From NCBI RefSeq assembly GCF_009600315.1, contig NZ_WIWC01000001.1:1-64000 (forward strand): a stretch of DNA of 64,000 nt, given 5' to 3'. The notes below the pieces were generated by a model. It was not told the DNA's origin. It saw nothing but the letters and a program-made list of their open reading frames with translations, and made no database searches. The translations under genes were made by a program, and so were the position numbers. This DNA comes from Pseudomonas helleri. GTDB lineage: Bacteria > Pseudomonadota > Gammaproteobacteria > Pseudomonadales > Pseudomonadaceae. Shown here piece by piece: positions 16,940 to 30,495 of the stretch (position 1 is the first letter of the stretch; every line of letters begins with the position of its first letter).

Positions 16940-18868
16940 TCATTGATCGTCAAAAAAGCGCTCATGCCAATCCACGAGCGGCTGCGGAATATTGAGTTTC
17001 TGACCGTAGATCACCGAATAAGACAGCACGTTCTGCACGTATTGGCGGGTCTCGTCGAACGGGATGCTTTCAATCCACACATCAAAACCCAAATGGTTCG
17101 CACCTCTTAGCCACTGGCGAACACGGCCGGGGCCAGCGTTATAGGCAGCGGAAGCCAGCACCCGGTTGCCATTGAACTGACCATGTACCTGGCTTAGATA
17201 AGCAGCGCCCAACTGAATGTTTTTATCCGGGTTAAGCACCTGCTGCGGGGAGGCCAGCGGAATATTGAATTTTTTCGCGGTCTCTTTTGCGGTGGCTGGC
17301 ATCAGTTGCATCAAGCCGCTTGCACCCACGCCAGAACGTGCGTCATCCATAAACGCACTTTCCTGCCGGGTAATGGCAAACACCCAGCTGGAATGCAGGC
17401 CCCGAACCTTGGCCTCACGCACCAGCGTGTCGCGGTGAGCCATCGGGAAGCGAATGTCCAAATCATCCCAATATTGCGCCTGGCTGATGGTGCGAATGGC
17501 CGGGAAGTACCATTTCAGATCGTAGGCCAGTTTGGCCTGCGCGACCATTTCATCGCGGTTGAAGTGGCGACTGACGTAATACCACTCACGTCGCCCGTCG
17601 ACGATCTGGCCGCGATCATGAAACTCAAGTGCGCGCTGAACGCCCGGCGTGTTGCGCACTTTATTGATGAGCTGCGGGCTGAGTACCAACGGTTTGTTAT
17701 TGAGCTGATAAGGCGTTTGGGCACGATCCGCGGCCAAAAATCCGTAAAAGTCACGTTCCTTGGCGACAGTTTTGAACAGCGCGAGTGATTGCGGGTTTTT
17801 TGGCTCGGCCAACTCAAGGCTTCGGGCCTGCCAATAGCGCCAGCGGTTGGTGCTGGCCAGGTCTTGCGGCAGTTTTTGCGTCAACTGATAGGCATCTTGC
17901 CAGCGAGCAAGGCGCAGCAGCAGGCGTAGACGCCATTCGGTCACGGTGTTATCGCGCAGCTCAGGATCGTACTTGGTCATGATGTCCAGGCCGCGGCTGT
18001 CATAGCGCCGGGCGAACGTCAGGCCAATTTCACGGGCAATTGCGACTTTTTCATCACGTGAAAAATGCATGTTGGTGGCGTACGTGTCGAGCAGAGAGGC
18101 GGCTTTTTCCGGATCCTGGCGTGCCAGGCGGCGCAAACCCAGCCCCACGGCATCAGACATGGCCTCGCTGGCCGGGGCAAAGCGTGAGGGCTGGCTGAGC
18201 ATGTCTGGCTTTTGCGCAACATCAATCATCAACTTGGCCTGTGGGCCAAGGCTGGTCAGTCCGTTGGCCAGCGAAGTGGCCAAACCATAATTGCGCGCCT
18301 CCGCCGCCAGCTTGACGCGCTGCCAGCGTTTTTGCTCAGTCAATTGACCTTCTGCGGCCCACTGGCTAAACAAGGCATCACACGCAGCAGGCTGCGCCTT
18401 GCCCACGAGCCAGAGTTTTTCGGCACTGGCGTAGCCCTCAGCCTTGCGGTTGTGCTGCAACTCATATTGGCCGTTCAGGCAGTCCAGCTCTGTGAAATTT
18501 AGCTTGGGATCGTAGTACTTGGCGAAAGTCGCCCAGTCGCCACGGTCTGCCAGCCAGCGCAACCAGCGCAGTTTCATCCAGTTGGCTTGCGGCAAGTCGC
18601 CATGCTCGGCCAGAAATTGCTCGATTTCAGCGTTGTCGGCCGACTTGAGCCGCGCGGTCAGTTCGTCATAGGCCAGGTAGGGCGTCAGCGGATAGGAGCG
18701 CAGGGCGGCGGCATTCTGAAAATAGGGGCCAGAGTCACCTTTGGCCAATGCCCGCTTGGCTTCGTCGTAGAGTTGACGTTGTTGAGTAAGGTCTGCGGCA
18801 TGAGCGGATTGCACGGCGCATGTGGTGAGAAGCAGGCAGGATAAAAAGTTGAAAAGGCGACTGCGCAT
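16940..18868 (-). CDS. slt: Soluble lytic murein transglycosylase
   Basis: Periplasmic muramidase-like enzyme of 642 aa that cleaves peptidoglycan with formation of 1,6-anhydromuropeptides. A signal peptide ends at AQSAHA-like VQSAHAADL (residues 19-27). The long helical superhelix follows, and the C-terminal SLT domain carries the catalytic glutamate in ITRQESAF plus GASGLMQLMPATA and AYNAGPGRV. I chose the ATG at 18868 because it directly precedes the signal peptide; the reading to 19012 adds about 48 residues of no known kind. It is divergent from uup. Confidence 0.93.
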   Translation of the reverse strand: MRSRLFNFLSCLLLTTCAVQSAHAADLTQQRQLYDEAKRALAKGDSGPYFQNAAALRSYPLTPYLAYDELTARLKSADNAEIEQFLAEHGDLPQANWMKLRWLRWLADRGDWATFAKYYDPKLNFTELDCLNGQYELQHNRKAEGYASAEKLWLVGKAQPAACDALFSQWAAEGQLTEQKRWQRVKLAAEARNYGLATSLANGLTSLGPQAKLMIDVAQKPDMLSQPSRFAPASEAMSDAVGLGLRRLARQDPEKAASLLDTYATNMHFSRDEKVAIAREIGLTFARRYDSRGLDIMTKYDPELRDNTVTEWRLRLLLRLARWQDAYQLTQKLPQDLASTNRWRYWQARSLELAEPKNPQSLALFKTVAKERDFYGFLAADRAQTPYQLNNKPLVLSPQLINKVRNTPGVQRALEFHDRGQIVDGRREWYYVSRHFNRDEMVAQAKLAYDLKWYFPAIRTISQAQYWDDLDIRFPMAHRDTLVREAKVRGLHSSWVFAITRQESAFMDDARSGVGASGLMQLMPATAKETAKKFNIPLASPQQVLNPDKNIQLGAAYLSQVHGQFNGNRVLASAAYNAGPGRVRQWLRGANHLGFDVWIESIPFDETRQYVQNVLSYSVIYGQKLNIPQPLVDWHERFFDDQ

Positions 18869-19083
18869 GGGGCTTCCGTACAAATAGAAAACGCGACAAG
18901 TGCAGACCCGGCCTGCACTGATTGTGCCGTAGCTTAGCCTTTTGCCAGCGCGCCGTGAAAGCATTGGAAGCCAGGCGGCGCAACTTGGCACTAAATGAAG
19001 GAAGAAGAGCACCGTCGACGAAATACCCGGCCGCCAAAGGCCTCAAATCAGGTAGAATGCGCGCCCAGTTTTCGGAGAAGATC

Positions 19084-21000
19084 ATGACCCTGCTCAAATT
19101 CAGCGATGTGTCCCTTGCTTTCGGCTCTACGCCGTTGTTGGACAAGGTGTCCTGGCAGATCGCCCGTGGAGAGCGGGTGTGCATCATCGGCCGCAACGGC
19201 ACCGGCAAGTCCAGCATGATGAAGCTGGTCAAAGGTGATCAGAAACCCGATGACGGCTCTGTCTGGCGCGCACCCGGCCTCAAAATAGGCGAGTTGCCGC
19301 AAGAGTTGCCAGTAGCCGACGAGCGGACGGTGTTCGACGTGGTGGCTGAAGGTCTGGACGGTGTGGGCGAGCTCTTGGCTCAGTACCACCACTTGAGCCA
19401 GAACATCGTCACCGATGCTGACCTGGACAAACTGATGCACGTCCAGCAAGACCTCGAAGCCCGTGACGGCTGGCGTTTGCAGCAATTGGTCGACAGCACC
19501 CTGAGCCGTCTGCAATTGCCTGCCGATAAAACCCTCGCCGAATTGTCCGGCGGCTGGCGTCGCCGCGTCCTGCTGGCGCAAGCTCTGGTTTCCGAGCCGG
19601 ATCTGCTGCTGCTCGACGAACCGACCAACCACTTGGACATCGGTGCGATTGCCTGGCTTGAAGAAGCGCTTAAAGACTTCCAGGGCGCAGTTCTGTTTAT
19701 CACCCATGACCGTTCCTTCTTGCAGAACCTGGCGACCCGGATTCTGGAGCTGGACCGCGGCGGCCTGATCGACTGGAACGGCGACTACGCCAGCTTCCTG
19801 GTACACAAGGAAGCCACGTTGGCGGCCGAAGAGACCGCCAACGCCTTGTTCGACAAGCGTCTGGCTCAGGAAGAAGTGTGGATTCGTCAGGGCATCAAAG
19901 CCCGTCGTACCCGTAACGAAGGCCGTGTGCGTGCCTTGAAAGCGTTGCGTGTTGAGCGCAGCGAGCGTCGCGAGCGTACCGGCAAAGCCAACATCCTGCT
20001 GGACACGGCTGACAAGTCGGGCAAGCAAGTGATGGTGCTGGAAAACGTCAGCTTCGCGCATCCGGGCGGTCCGTTCCTGATCAAGGACTTCTCGATGGTG
20101 TTGCAGCGCGGCGACCGTATTGGTCTGTTGGGTGCCAACGGTACCGGCAAAACCACGCTGTTGAAGTTGATGCTGGGCGGTCTGCAACCGACAGAAGGCA
20201 AAGTGGAAGAGGGCACGCGCATTGACGTGGCGTACTTCGACCAATTGCGTCATCAGCTGGATCTGGAAAAAACAGTGATCGATAACGTGGCCGAAGGCCG
20301 TGACTTTATCGATATCGACGGTCAGAGCCGCCACGTTCTCAGCTATCTGGGTGACTTCCTGTTCAGCCCTCAGCGTGCCCGCACGCCGGTCAAGGCCCTG
20401 TCAGGTGGTGAGCGCGCCCGTTTGTTGCTGGCCAAACTGTTCAGCAAACCGGCCAACCTGTTGGTGCTCGATGAGCCCACCAACGACCTGGACGTTGAAA
20501 CCCTGGAACTGCTTGAAGAAGTGTTGCTGACTTTCCAGGGCACTGTGCTGATGGTCAGTCACGACCGGGCATTCCTCGACAACGTGGTGACCAGCACCTT
20601 GGTCTTCGAAGGTGAAGGCAAGGTGCGTGAATACGTGGGTGGTTATCAGGACTGGTTGCGTCAGGGTGGTTCGCCGCGTCTGTTGGGTGTGACCGAGAGC
20701 AAGTCCGGCAAAGCTGACTTGAACTCTGCGGTCGTGGCAGCAGCACCGGAACCAGCCGCTGCTCAGCCGGCGCCGGCCGCTAAAAAGAAACTGAGCTACA
20801 AATTGCAGCGTGAGCTGGAATCGTTGCCAGGCGAGATCGACGCTAAAGAGCAGGCAATTGCTGCTGTTGAAGCTGAAATGGCTGACGCTGGCTTCTACCA
20901 GCGTCCTGCGGCGCAAACAGCCGAAGTGATTGCCAAGCTTGAGAAACTGCAAGCTGAGCTTGAGCAGTTAGTGGAGCGTTGGGCTGAGCTGGATGCCTGA
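19084..21000 (+). CDS. uup: ABC-F ATPase Uup
   Basis: Soluble ABC-F protein of 638 aa with two nucleotide-binding domains and no membrane part. First domain: Walker A GRNGTGKSS, signature LSGGWRRR, Walker B LLLLDEPTNHLD. Second domain: GANGTGKTT, LSGGERARL and VLDEPTNDLDV. The linker is charged, and the C-terminal tail after an Ala/Pro-rich segment is a coiled coil, as in Uup. Family members act on ribosomes or branched DNA; E. coli uup affects transposon excision. I chose the ATG at 19084, preceded by CGGAGAAG. A strong terminator follows. Confidence 0.92.
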   Translation: MTLLKFSDVSLAFGSTPLLDKVSWQIARGERVCIIGRNGTGKSSMMKLVKGDQKPDDGSVWRAPGLKIGELPQELPVADERTVFDVVAEGLDGVGELLAQYHHLSQNIVTDADLDKLMHVQQDLEARDGWRLQQLVDSTLSRLQLPADKTLAELSGGWRRRVLLAQALVSEPDLLLLDEPTNHLDIGAIAWLEEALKDFQGAVLFITHDRSFLQNLATRILELDRGGLIDWNGDYASFLVHKEATLAAEETANALFDKRLAQEEVWIRQGIKARRTRNEGRVRALKALRVERSERRERTGKANILLDTADKSGKQVMVLENVSFAHPGGPFLIKDFSMVLQRGDRIGLLGANGTGKTTLLKLMLGGLQPTEGKVEEGTRIDVAYFDQLRHQLDLEKTVIDNVAEGRDFIDIDGQSRHVLSYLGDFLFSPQRARTPVKALSGGERARLLLAKLFSKPANLLVLDEPTNDLDVETLELLEEVLLTFQGTVLMVSHDRAFLDNVVTSTLVFEGEGKVREYVGGYQDWLRQGGSPRLLGVTESKSGKADLNSAVVAAAPEPAAAQPAPAAKKKLSYKLQRELESLPGEIDAKEQAIAAVEAEMADAGFYQRPAAQTAEVIAKLEKLQAELEQLVERWAELDA

Positions 21001-21020
21001 TTGACCGTTAGCTGAACTGA

Positions 21021-21059
21021 AAAAGCCCGACCTTTTACACGAAAAGGCCGGGCTTTTTT
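21021..21059 (+). terminator. Rho-independent terminator after uup
   Basis: A long stem of AAAAGCCCG-A-CCTTTT pairs with AAAAGG-C-CGGGCTTTT across a short loop, with one internal mismatch, and ends in a run of T. Confidence 0.85.
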
Positions 21060-21079
21060 GTTGTTACGCCCAAACGGTA

Positions 21080-21538
21080 TCAGTCATCCGTTTTTTTCAG
21101 GCTGACCGCCAGCACATCACAGGGTGCGCCGTGCAATACGTCATTTGCCGTAGAGCCCAGCAGCAGAGCGAGACCGTGGCGGCCATGACTGCCAACTACG
21201 ATCAGGTCGCATTTTTCTTTAATGGCGAAACCATGAATTTCCTGCCGCGGCTGACCAAATTTAAGATGGCAGTTGTCGGTGGAGAGTTGCGGGTAAATAT
21301 CGATCAGTCGTTCAAGGCGTTCCTTGGCCTGATCAAATTGTTGTTGCTGCAATTGCGACAGATCCATCGGCACGTCGCCCCCAAATGCCATCGCCATCGG
21401 CTCGACGATGTGTATCAGTGACAACTTGGCGCCGTTAGCCTCGGCACTTGCGCTGGCGCGATAGATCACCGGGTCACATTCTTCAGTCAGGTCGACGGCG
21501 ACTAAAATATGTTTGTAGGACGTTAGCGTGGAAGGCAT
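21080..21538 (-). CDS. Universal stress protein, UspA family
   Basis: Cytosolic protein of 152 aa. The UspA fold is indicated by KHILVAVDLTEECDPV at the N-terminus and the nucleotide-binding signature VGSHGRHGLALLLGSTA near the end. It is probably an ATP-binding stress protein. The ATG at 21538 gives the usual family start; the reading to 21562 adds 8 residues. It faces the uup terminator and is divergent from the next gene. Confidence 0.9.
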   Translation of the reverse strand: MPSTLTSYKHILVAVDLTEECDPVIYRASASAEANGAKLSLIHIVEPMAMAFGGDVPMDLSQLQQQQFDQAKERLERLIDIYPQLSTDNCHLKFGQPRQEIHGFAIKEKCDLIVVGSHGRHGLALLLGSTANDVLHGAPCDVLAVSLKKTDD

Positions 21539-21640
21539 GTGAAACGCTCCTGTAGATGACAATGGTTTTGAGTATGGCCCTTTTTCAATGGGCTTTGTTC
21601 AAGTCAGCGAATTCGTTTAACAGGTAATAAGAGTACAGAT

Positions 21641-22078
21641 ATGACGGTATGGATAGTGGTGTCAATCCTGGCGCTGGTTTTAAGCCCCCTGGCCTGGCTG
21701 CGGCCTTCGCGTCGTCAAAGCGGTCGCATGGCGTTGCGCATGGAGGCCCGGCGCATGGGTTTGTCCATGCAGTTGGCGACTCAGGACTGGCCGCATTGGC
21801 TTGAACCTGAACCACCGGGTTCCTGTGCCCAGTTTCATCGTCCGCGGCGCAGTACTAAGCCTGATGTGTGGTGCTATTGGCAATCAGCGCCGGGGCATTG
21901 GGTCAATCAATGGCAGGAAGCGTGCGTGGAAGAGCGCTTGCTGGCGCAATTCAATAAATTGCCGGCTAACGTCTACAAGATTGAAGCAACTGCCCAGATG
22001 ATCGCATTGTATTGGGGGGAGAAGGGCGAGCCTGAAGTGCTGTTGGCCATTGATGAGGTGCTCAAGGCATTAGCCTGA
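21641..22078 (+). CDS. Conserved hypothetical protein with N-terminal membrane anchor
   Basis: Protein of 145 aa that starts with one membrane segment (WIVVSILALVLSPLAWL), then a basic stretch and a soluble domain rich in tryptophan (DWPHWLEPEPPG, DVWCYWQS). No catalytic motif is visible. The position between a UspA gene and fadBA appears conserved in Pseudomonas from memory. Function unknown. The ATG at 21641 follows an AGG-containing AT-rich leader. Confidence 0.7.
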   Translation: MTVWIVVSILALVLSPLAWLRPSRRQSGRMALRMEARRMGLSMQLATQDWPHWLEPEPPGSCAQFHRPRRSTKPDVWCYWQSAPGHWVNQWQEACVEERLLAQFNKLPANVYKIEATAQMIALYWGEKGEPEVLLAIDEVLKALA

Positions 22079-22351
22079 AGCCATAACCCTCCTGATGACT
22101 GATCAGTCGCTTTATCATCCTCGTTTTGCCCAATTGACAATTGTTGGCTTTTCCGTGAAGGTGTCGTCACCCAAATCAAACGGGCGTATGAATCGAGTGT
22201 TTGTCCTGTAAGGCGATGCTCGCATCACCCCGATTATCGCGTTGGCGGGTGTGCCTGGCAGATTGGCATCAGCCTTGACAAAAGATCAATGGCAGCCAGA
22301 TGCAGGCGTGCGACGTGTACTGTTCAGCTTCCATATCCTGGAGATCAGTTG

Positions 22352-24499
<2,148 letters not shown>

Positions 24500-24511
24500 G
24501 CGCCCCATTAG

Positions 24512-25702
<1,191 letters not shown>

Positions 25703-25721
25703 CGCGTAGCGTTGATGGAAG

Positions 25722-25750
25722 CCGGGGCCATGTGCCCCGGTTTTGTTTTT
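25722..25750 (+). terminator. Rho-independent terminator after fadA
   Basis: A 7-bp GC stem CCGGGGC / GCCCCGG with a short loop is followed by TTTTGTTTTTT. It ends the fadBA operon. Confidence 0.88.
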
Positions 25751-25787
25751 TAAGCGTTTTAAATTTTTTTCTTTGAAGGAGCGCAAT

Positions 25788-26024
25788 ATGTCGGTACAAC
25801 TTGGGCTCTATCAGCACTACAAAGGTCCGCATTATCGGGTGTTCAATGTGGCGCGCCACTCCGAAACCGAGGAGCAGGTTGTTTTCTATCAAGCCCTGCA
25901 CGGTGAGTTCGGTTACTGGGTACGCCCGTTAAGCATGTTTCTTGAAACGGTGGAATTCGAGGGCAAAACCGTCCCGCGCTTCGCCCTTGTTCAAGAAGAA
26001 CCGAGCATTTTTCCCAAGGTATAA
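25788..26024 (+). CDS. DUF1653 family protein
   Basis: Small protein of 78 aa with the DUF1653 pattern: GLYQHYKGPHYRVFNVARHSE near the start, then VVFYQALHG and WVRPLSMF. The fold is a small beta-rich domain of unknown function. I chose the ATG at 25788, which follows GAAGGAGCG; the upstream ATG at 25743 lies within the terminator region of fadA. It lies between fadBA and topA, as in other Pseudomonas. Confidence 0.85.
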   Translation: MSVQLGLYQHYKGPHYRVFNVARHSETEEQVVFYQALHGEFGYWVRPLSMFLETVEFEGKTVPRFALVQEEPSIFPKV

Positions 26025-26138
26025 GTAGTGGTCGCGCAGCACCCTGCGCTTGACCTCACCTTATAGCCACTATATATAGCGGTGCCGCGTCAGGCGCGAA
26101 CCGCCTTTCACTTCTAGAATTCAGGAATTTTCTGATCC

Positions 26139-28766
26139 ATGGGCAAATCGCTGGTCATTGTGGAATCCCCGGCTAAGGCCAAGACCATCAACAAGTACTT
26201 GGGCAACGAGTACGTGGTGAAGTCGAGTATCGGCCATATCCGAGACCTGCCCACCAGCGGTTCGGCTAGCGCCAGTAAAGAACCTGCTGCCAAGCGTGGT
26301 AAGGCCGCGGCCGGCGAAGCGCCTGCCCTGTCGCCCAAAGAGAAGGCTCAAAAGCAGCTGATCTCGCGCATGGGCGTCGATCCGGAACACGGCTGGAAAG
26401 CCAAGTACGAGATCCTTCCCGGCAAGGAAAAGGTGATTGAAGAGCTGCGCCGGCTCGCCAAGGATGCTGACACCATCTATCTCGCAACCGACTTGGATCG
26501 CGAGGGGGAAGCTATTGCCTGGCACCTGCGCGAAGCCATAGGTGGTGATGACAGCCGCTACAAGCGCGTGGTGTTCAACGAAATCACCAAGAAAGCGATT
26601 CAGGAAGCTTTCTCCAAGCCGGGCGAGCTGGACATCAATCGGGTAAACGCCCAGCAGGCGCGTCGTTTCCTCGATCGCGTGGTGGGTTACATGGTTTCGC
26701 CACTGCTGTGGGCGAAAATCGCCCGTGGCCTGTCGGCCGGTCGTGTGCAATCGGTGGCGGTAAAGCTGGTGGTTGAGCGTGAGCGTGAGATTCGCGCCTT
26801 CAACCCTGAAGAGTATTGGGAAATCCATGCAGACCTTGGCACTGCCAAGGGCGCGAAAGTGCGCTTTGATGTCGCCCGTGAAAAAGGCGAAGCGTTCAAG
26901 CCGCTGAACGAAGCTCAGGCGATGGCCGCGCTGGAAAAGCTCAAGGCGTCCAGCTACAGCATCGTCAAGCGTGAAGACAAGCCGACCAGCAGCAAGCCTT
27001 CGGCACCGTTTATTACATCCACCCTGCAACAGGCTGCGAGTAATCGCCTGGGCTTCGGGGTGAAGAAAACCATGATGATGGCTCAGCGTCTGTATGAAGC
27101 GGGCTACATCACGTATATGCGTACTGACTCCACCAACCTCTCGGCTGATGCGCTGGAAATGGCGCGTACCTACATTGAAGGTGAATTCGGCGCGGACTAC
27201 CTGCCGCCAGCACCTAACGTGTACAGCAGCAAGGAAGGCGCACAAGAGGCTCACGAAGCGATTCGTCCTTCTGATGTGAATATGCACCCGAGCAAGCTGT
27301 CGGGTATGGAGCGCGACGCTGAGCGCCTTTACGAGCTGATCTGGCGTCAGTTCGTGGCGTGCCAGATGCTGCCGGCCAAATATCTGTCGACCACGGTCAC
27401 TGTGGCAGCCGGTGACTTTGAGCTGCGCGCCAAGGGTCGCATCCTCAAGTTTGACGGTTATACCCGTGTCATGCCGCAAATTGCCAAACCCGGCGACGAT
27501 GACGTTCTGCCCGACATGGCGCAGGGCGACAAGCTGAAACTGATCGAGCTGGATCCGAGCCAGCATTTCACCAAACCGCCCGCACGTTACTCCGAGGCCA
27601 GTCTGGTGAAGGAGATGGAAAAACGCGGGATTGGTCGTCCGTCGACCTATGCTGCAATCATCGGCACCATTCAGGATCGTGGTTACGTGGCGTTGCATAA
27701 CCGCCGCTTCTACTCCGAAAAAATGGGCGACATCGTCACCGAGCGTTTGTCCGAAAGCTTCTCTGATCTGATGGACTACGGCTTTACGGCCGGTATGGAA
27801 GAGAACCTCGACGACGTGGCTCATGGCGAGCGCGACTGGAAAAACGTGCTGGACGAGTTCTACGGCGACTTCAAAAAGAAACTCGAAGTCGCGGCGGCGC
27901 CTGAAGGCGGCATGCGTGCCAACCAACCGGTAATGACCGATATTCCGTGCAAGGAATGCGGTCGTCCCATGCAGATTCGTACAGCATCGACGGGTGTTTT
28001 CCTCGGTTGCTCCGGCTACAGCCTGCCGCCTAAAGAGCGCTGCAAGGCCACAGTCAACCTGGTACCGGGCGATGAAATTGCCGCCGACGATGAAGGCGAG
28101 TCTGAATCGTTGGTGTTGTTGGGCAAGCACCGTTGCCCGATTTGCAGCACGGCGATGGATGCTTACTTGCTGGATGAGAAGCACAAACTTCACATCTGCG
28201 GTAACAACCCGGACTGCGTAGGCTACGAAATTGAAGAAGGCAACTACCGCATCAAGGGCTACGAAGGGCCTAGCCTGGAGTGCGACAAGTGCGGTAGTGA
28301 GATGCAGCTTAAAACCGGACGTTTCGGCAAGTTCTTTGGGTGTACCAATCCAGAGTGCAAAAACACCCGCAAACTGCTGAAAAGTGGTGAAGCGGCGCCG
28401 CCGAAAATGGACCCGGTCAAAATGCCGGAACTGAAGTGCGAGAAAGTAAACGACACGTATATCTTGCGCGACGGTGCGTCCGGTCTGTTCCTGGCGGCTA
28501 GCCAGTTCCCGAAAAACCGCGAGACGCGTGCGCCGTTGGTGATCGAGATTGTTCCGCACAAGGACGAGATTGATCCCAAGTACCACTTCCTGTGTGAAGC
28601 GCCGAAGAAAGACCCTGATGGTCGTCCCGCGGTTATTCGCTACAGCCGCAAGACCAAAGAGCAGTACGTACAGACTGAAGTAGACGGCAAGCCTACGGGC
28701 TGGCGTGCGTTCTACGACGGCAATAGCTGGAAGGTTGAAGACAAGCGTAAAGACAAAGACGCTTGA
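26139..28766 (+). CDS. topA: DNA topoisomerase I
   Basis: Type IA topoisomerase of 875 aa that relaxes negative supercoils. The N-terminal TOPRIM domain has [13 protein letters not shown] and [13 protein letters not shown]; the active-site tyrosine is in [12 protein letters not shown]; and RPSTYAAII follows. The C-terminal part carries three cysteine zinc-ribbon units ([27 protein letters not shown]) and a basic tail. As in other pseudomonads, an Ala/Lys-rich insert breaks the TOPRIM region near residues 45-65. It has its own terminator downstream. Confidence 0.96.
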   Translation: MGKSLVIVESPAKAKTINKYLGNEYVVKSSIGHIRDLPTSGSASASKEPAAKRGKAAAGEAPALSPKEKAQKQLISRMGVDPEHGWKAKYEILPGKEKVIEELRRLAKDADTIYLATDLDREGEAIAWHLREAIGGDDSRYKRVVFNEITKKAIQEAFSKPGELDINRVNAQQARRFLDRVVGYMVSPLLWAKIARGLSAGRVQSVAVKLVVEREREIRAFNPEEYWEIHADLGTAKGAKVRFDVAREKGEAFKPLNEAQAMAALEKLKASSYSIVKREDKPTSSKPSAPFITSTLQQAASNRLGFGVKKTMMMAQRLYEAGYITYMRTDSTNLSADALEMARTYIEGEFGADYLPPAPNVYSSKEGAQEAHEAIRPSDVNMHPSKLSGMERDAERLYELIWRQFVACQMLPAKYLSTTVTVAAGDFELRAKGRILKFDGYTRVMPQIAKPGDDDVLPDMAQGDKLKLIELDPSQHFTKPPARYSEASLVKEMEKRGIGRPSTYAAIIGTIQDRGYVALHNRRFYSEKMGDIVTERLSESFSDLMDYGFTAGMEENLDDVAHGERDWKNVLDEFYGDFKKKLEVAAAPEGGMRANQPVMTDIPCKECGRPMQIRTASTGVFLGCSGYSLPPKERCKATVNLVPGDEIAADDEGESESLVLLGKHRCPICSTAMDAYLLDEKHKLHICGNNPDCVGYEIEEGNYRIKGYEGPSLECDKCGSEMQLKTGRFGKFFGCTNPECKNTRKLLKSGEAAPPKMDPVKMPELKCEKVNDTYILRDGASGLFLAASQFPKNRETRAPLVIEIVPHKDEIDPKYHFLCEAPKKDPDGRPAVIRYSRKTKEQYVQTEVDGKPTGWRAFYDGNSWKVEDKRKDKDA

Positions 28767-28787
28767 TCTGAGCTGACCGCTGGATAA

Positions 28788-28825
28788 AAACCGCGCAAGG
28801 GCTGCATGCCTTGCGCGGTTTTTTT
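28788..28825 (+). terminator. Rho-independent terminator after topA
   Basis: A 13-bp stem (AAACCGCGCAAGG pairing with CCTTGCGCGGTTT) with an 8-base loop is followed by a T run. Confidence 0.9.
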
Positions 28826-28836
28826 GTGTGTGGGAC

Positions 28837-28975
28837 GTAGCAGCTGACGAGTAGTGCGAGGCTGCGTTCGGCGGCGTAGCCGTCGTTAAGTCAGGCGCCG
28901 CGCAGCATCAGTGAGTCCGGGATATTCGGTTTTACGCTCGCTGCGCGACCGAACGCAGCCTGCGGCAGCTGCTAC
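28837..28975. repeat. REP-like inverted repeat pair
   Basis: The arm beginning GTAGCAGCTGACGAG and containing GAGGCTGCGTTCGGCGG faces a second arm ending CTGCGGCAGCTGCTAC. The second arm is nearly the same as the arms of the pair at 42172-42302 (ACGCAGCCTGCGGCAGCTGC shared). Together with the topA terminator this fills the 298-base gap between topA and the next gene. Confidence 0.75.
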
Positions 28976-29064
28976 GAAAGGGTTGTCAGCAAATGCTTGC
29001 TCCAATGACCTGACATCCCTGAGACTGCATCACTGCCTTTACCCTTTCGTAGTGGAGCGCCCGA

Positions 29065-29586
29065 ATGGCTCATGAACTCTATACCCGCACCAATCAGAAA
29101 ATTTATTTCGCCGGTCTGGCGCTTGAAGCCATGAGGAAGGCAGGTGAAGGCCGAGCCATGAATGCACAGGCCTTGCTGCAAGCTGAGCGCGAATCGGCGG
29201 TCTTTCATTTATATGGCGCTTTGCTGGGGTTGTGTCATGAAATTGCCGGATTTTACCGGCTGTCTCAAGCCAATGCGTCACGGGTTGAGCTGTTGCTTAC
29301 CCAGCAAGTGCTGGATGAAAAGGCAATTCCCGAATTGGCTGAGCTGGTAGAGCTGGCCCGAGCGCCTCAGACCTGGCTGGCACAGCTGGTTGCGGCTCAT
29401 GCGGCGCTGTATCTACCGTTGCAAGCGCCGAAAAAGATCAAGGTCGATGTGTTTCAGCCGTTGATTGAGGCGGTCAATCTTGAAGATGAGACGTCTCCGC
29501 AATTGGCTCAGGAAACGTTGGAAGAGTGGCGACAAAACCTGAAGGGGTTAGCCATTCGCTTTCGAGAAGGCCTTAATGAGTGCTGA
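29065..29586 (+). CDS. Conserved hypothetical protein (DUF6586-type)
   Basis: Protein of 173 aa, predicted almost all-helical and soluble, with no catalytic motif. From memory it matches the conserved Pseudomonas protein located between topA and the lexA region (PA3010 in PAO1). GGAG lies 8 bases before the ATG. Function unknown. Confidence 0.78.
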   Translation: MAHELYTRTNQKIYFAGLALEAMRKAGEGRAMNAQALLQAERESAVFHLYGALLGLCHEIAGFYRLSQANASRVELLLTQQVLDEKAIPELAELVELARAPQTWLAQLVAAHAALYLPLQAPKKIKVDVFQPLIEAVNLEDETSPQLAQETLEEWRQNLKGLAIRFREGLNEC

Positions 29587-29704
29587 AGGTCGCGCCTAAA
29601 ACTGTACAGTCAGTCATCACTTTCTAATGATTGCGGTGTATATCCTGGAAAATTCTCAAAGGATGACTGATATAATCTCGCGCTTTCGTGGAGAACAATT
29701 TTTT

Positions 29705-29938
29705 ATGCCAACGTCCTTTCTAGAAATTGTCGAATTGCCAGATGGCCGTATCGAACTGCGCCGGGCTGAAGACGAAGGGTCTCTGGTGACGCTGGACTTC
29801 TCTGAAGATGCCAAGGCATTTCTTCAGGGGCAGCATGTAGAAGTGGCGAAAGCCATGCTGAGTGTGGGTGTGCAAATGGCCGGGCGTCTGGCTGAAGGCG
29901 ACCTTGAGCAAGATGATGGGCCACGCATTCTTCATTAA
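29705..29938 (+). CDS. Conserved hypothetical protein, 77 aa
   Basis: Small acidic protein beginning MPTSFLEIVELPDGRIELRR and ending in a helical segment. No known motif. I chose the ATG at 29705, preceded by GGAGAAC, over the ATG at 29627. It corresponds by position to PA3009 of PAO1 (from memory). Function unknown. Confidence 0.75.
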   Translation: MPTSFLEIVELPDGRIELRRAEDEGSLVTLDFSEDAKAFLQGQHVEVAKAMLSVGVQMAGRLAEGDLEQDDGPRILH

Positions 29939-29958
29939 GCGACCCGCCAGGCTCTGTG

Positions 29959-29996
29959 CCACAGCAAGGCTAGTGCGTTCTGCACTGGCCCTGTGG
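29959..29996. terminator. Imperfect hairpin between converging genes
   Basis: The outer stem CCACAG/CTGTGG and inner stem TAGTGC/GCACTG flank a short loop between the 77-aa gene and sulA. It may end both transcripts; the T run is weak. Confidence 0.45.
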
Positions 29997-30009
29997 TTGT
30001 CTTAGCTAT

Positions 30010-30483
30010 TTATCCCAAGCGAATATTCAGACTTTGCCCATTGCCTGCGCGTGCTGCGCTGATCAGCTGTTGGCGCGCGGCGCCGTTCAGTGGGTTGATC
30101 CAGCTCACGACTGTGTGGCTGCGGCCCAGGCGAAGGGCTTCGCAGGTCAGTTGTAGCGCGCTTTTATTGCCGTTGGGTTGCAACAGCAAAATACGCTCTC
30201 GGTTGAGGCCTGCGTCGCGCAGCCAGCTTTGAGTCAGGCTTGGTGGCGGGGCAATCAGGGTCAGCCATCGTGCGTGTTGCTGTTCGCTTAGTTCGCGCAG
30301 CATGGGCGCAAGCAGGTTCAGGCAGTTCTCGGCGGCACCGCGTAAAGACAGTTCGCTGAAGACTTCAGGTTCTGCGCTCCAGGGTGTTTCAAGCACTTCT
30401 TTGATCGTGGTGGGCATGGGTTGCGCCATGAACACTTCGAACAAGGGTAGTTGTGCAGGCAGCGGTGTGTGCGGGAACTGCAT
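30010..30483 (-). CDS. sulA: SulA-like SOS cell-division inhibitor
   Basis: Protein of 157 aa with the RecA-like fold of SulA proteins (WLTLIAPPPSLTQSWLRDAG and later LGRSHTVVSWINPLNG). SulA binds FtsZ and blocks septation during DNA damage. It begins 12 bases after the lexA stop on the same strand, so lexA-sulA is an operon and sulA is under the two LexA boxes upstream of lexA. This is the arrangement known in Pseudomonas. Confidence 0.88.
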   Translation of the reverse strand: MQFPHTPLPAQLPLFEVFMAQPMPTTIKEVLETPWSAEPEVFSELSLRGAAENCLNLLAPMLRELSEQQHARWLTLIAPPPSLTQSWLRDAGLNRERILLLQPNGNKSALQLTCEALRLGRSHTVVSWINPLNGAARQQLISAARAGNGQSLNIRLG

Positions 30484-30495
30484 GGCGCCTCCTAA

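Noticed and set aside
22176..22203. CAAAC...GTTTG upstream of fadB as a PsrA site
   Set aside because: The arms are about 17 bases apart, far beyond the 2-4 bases of the known PsrA motif.
26121..28586. 821-aa open frame antisense to topA
   Set aside because: Same reason: it mirrors a certain gene and has no recognisable domain.
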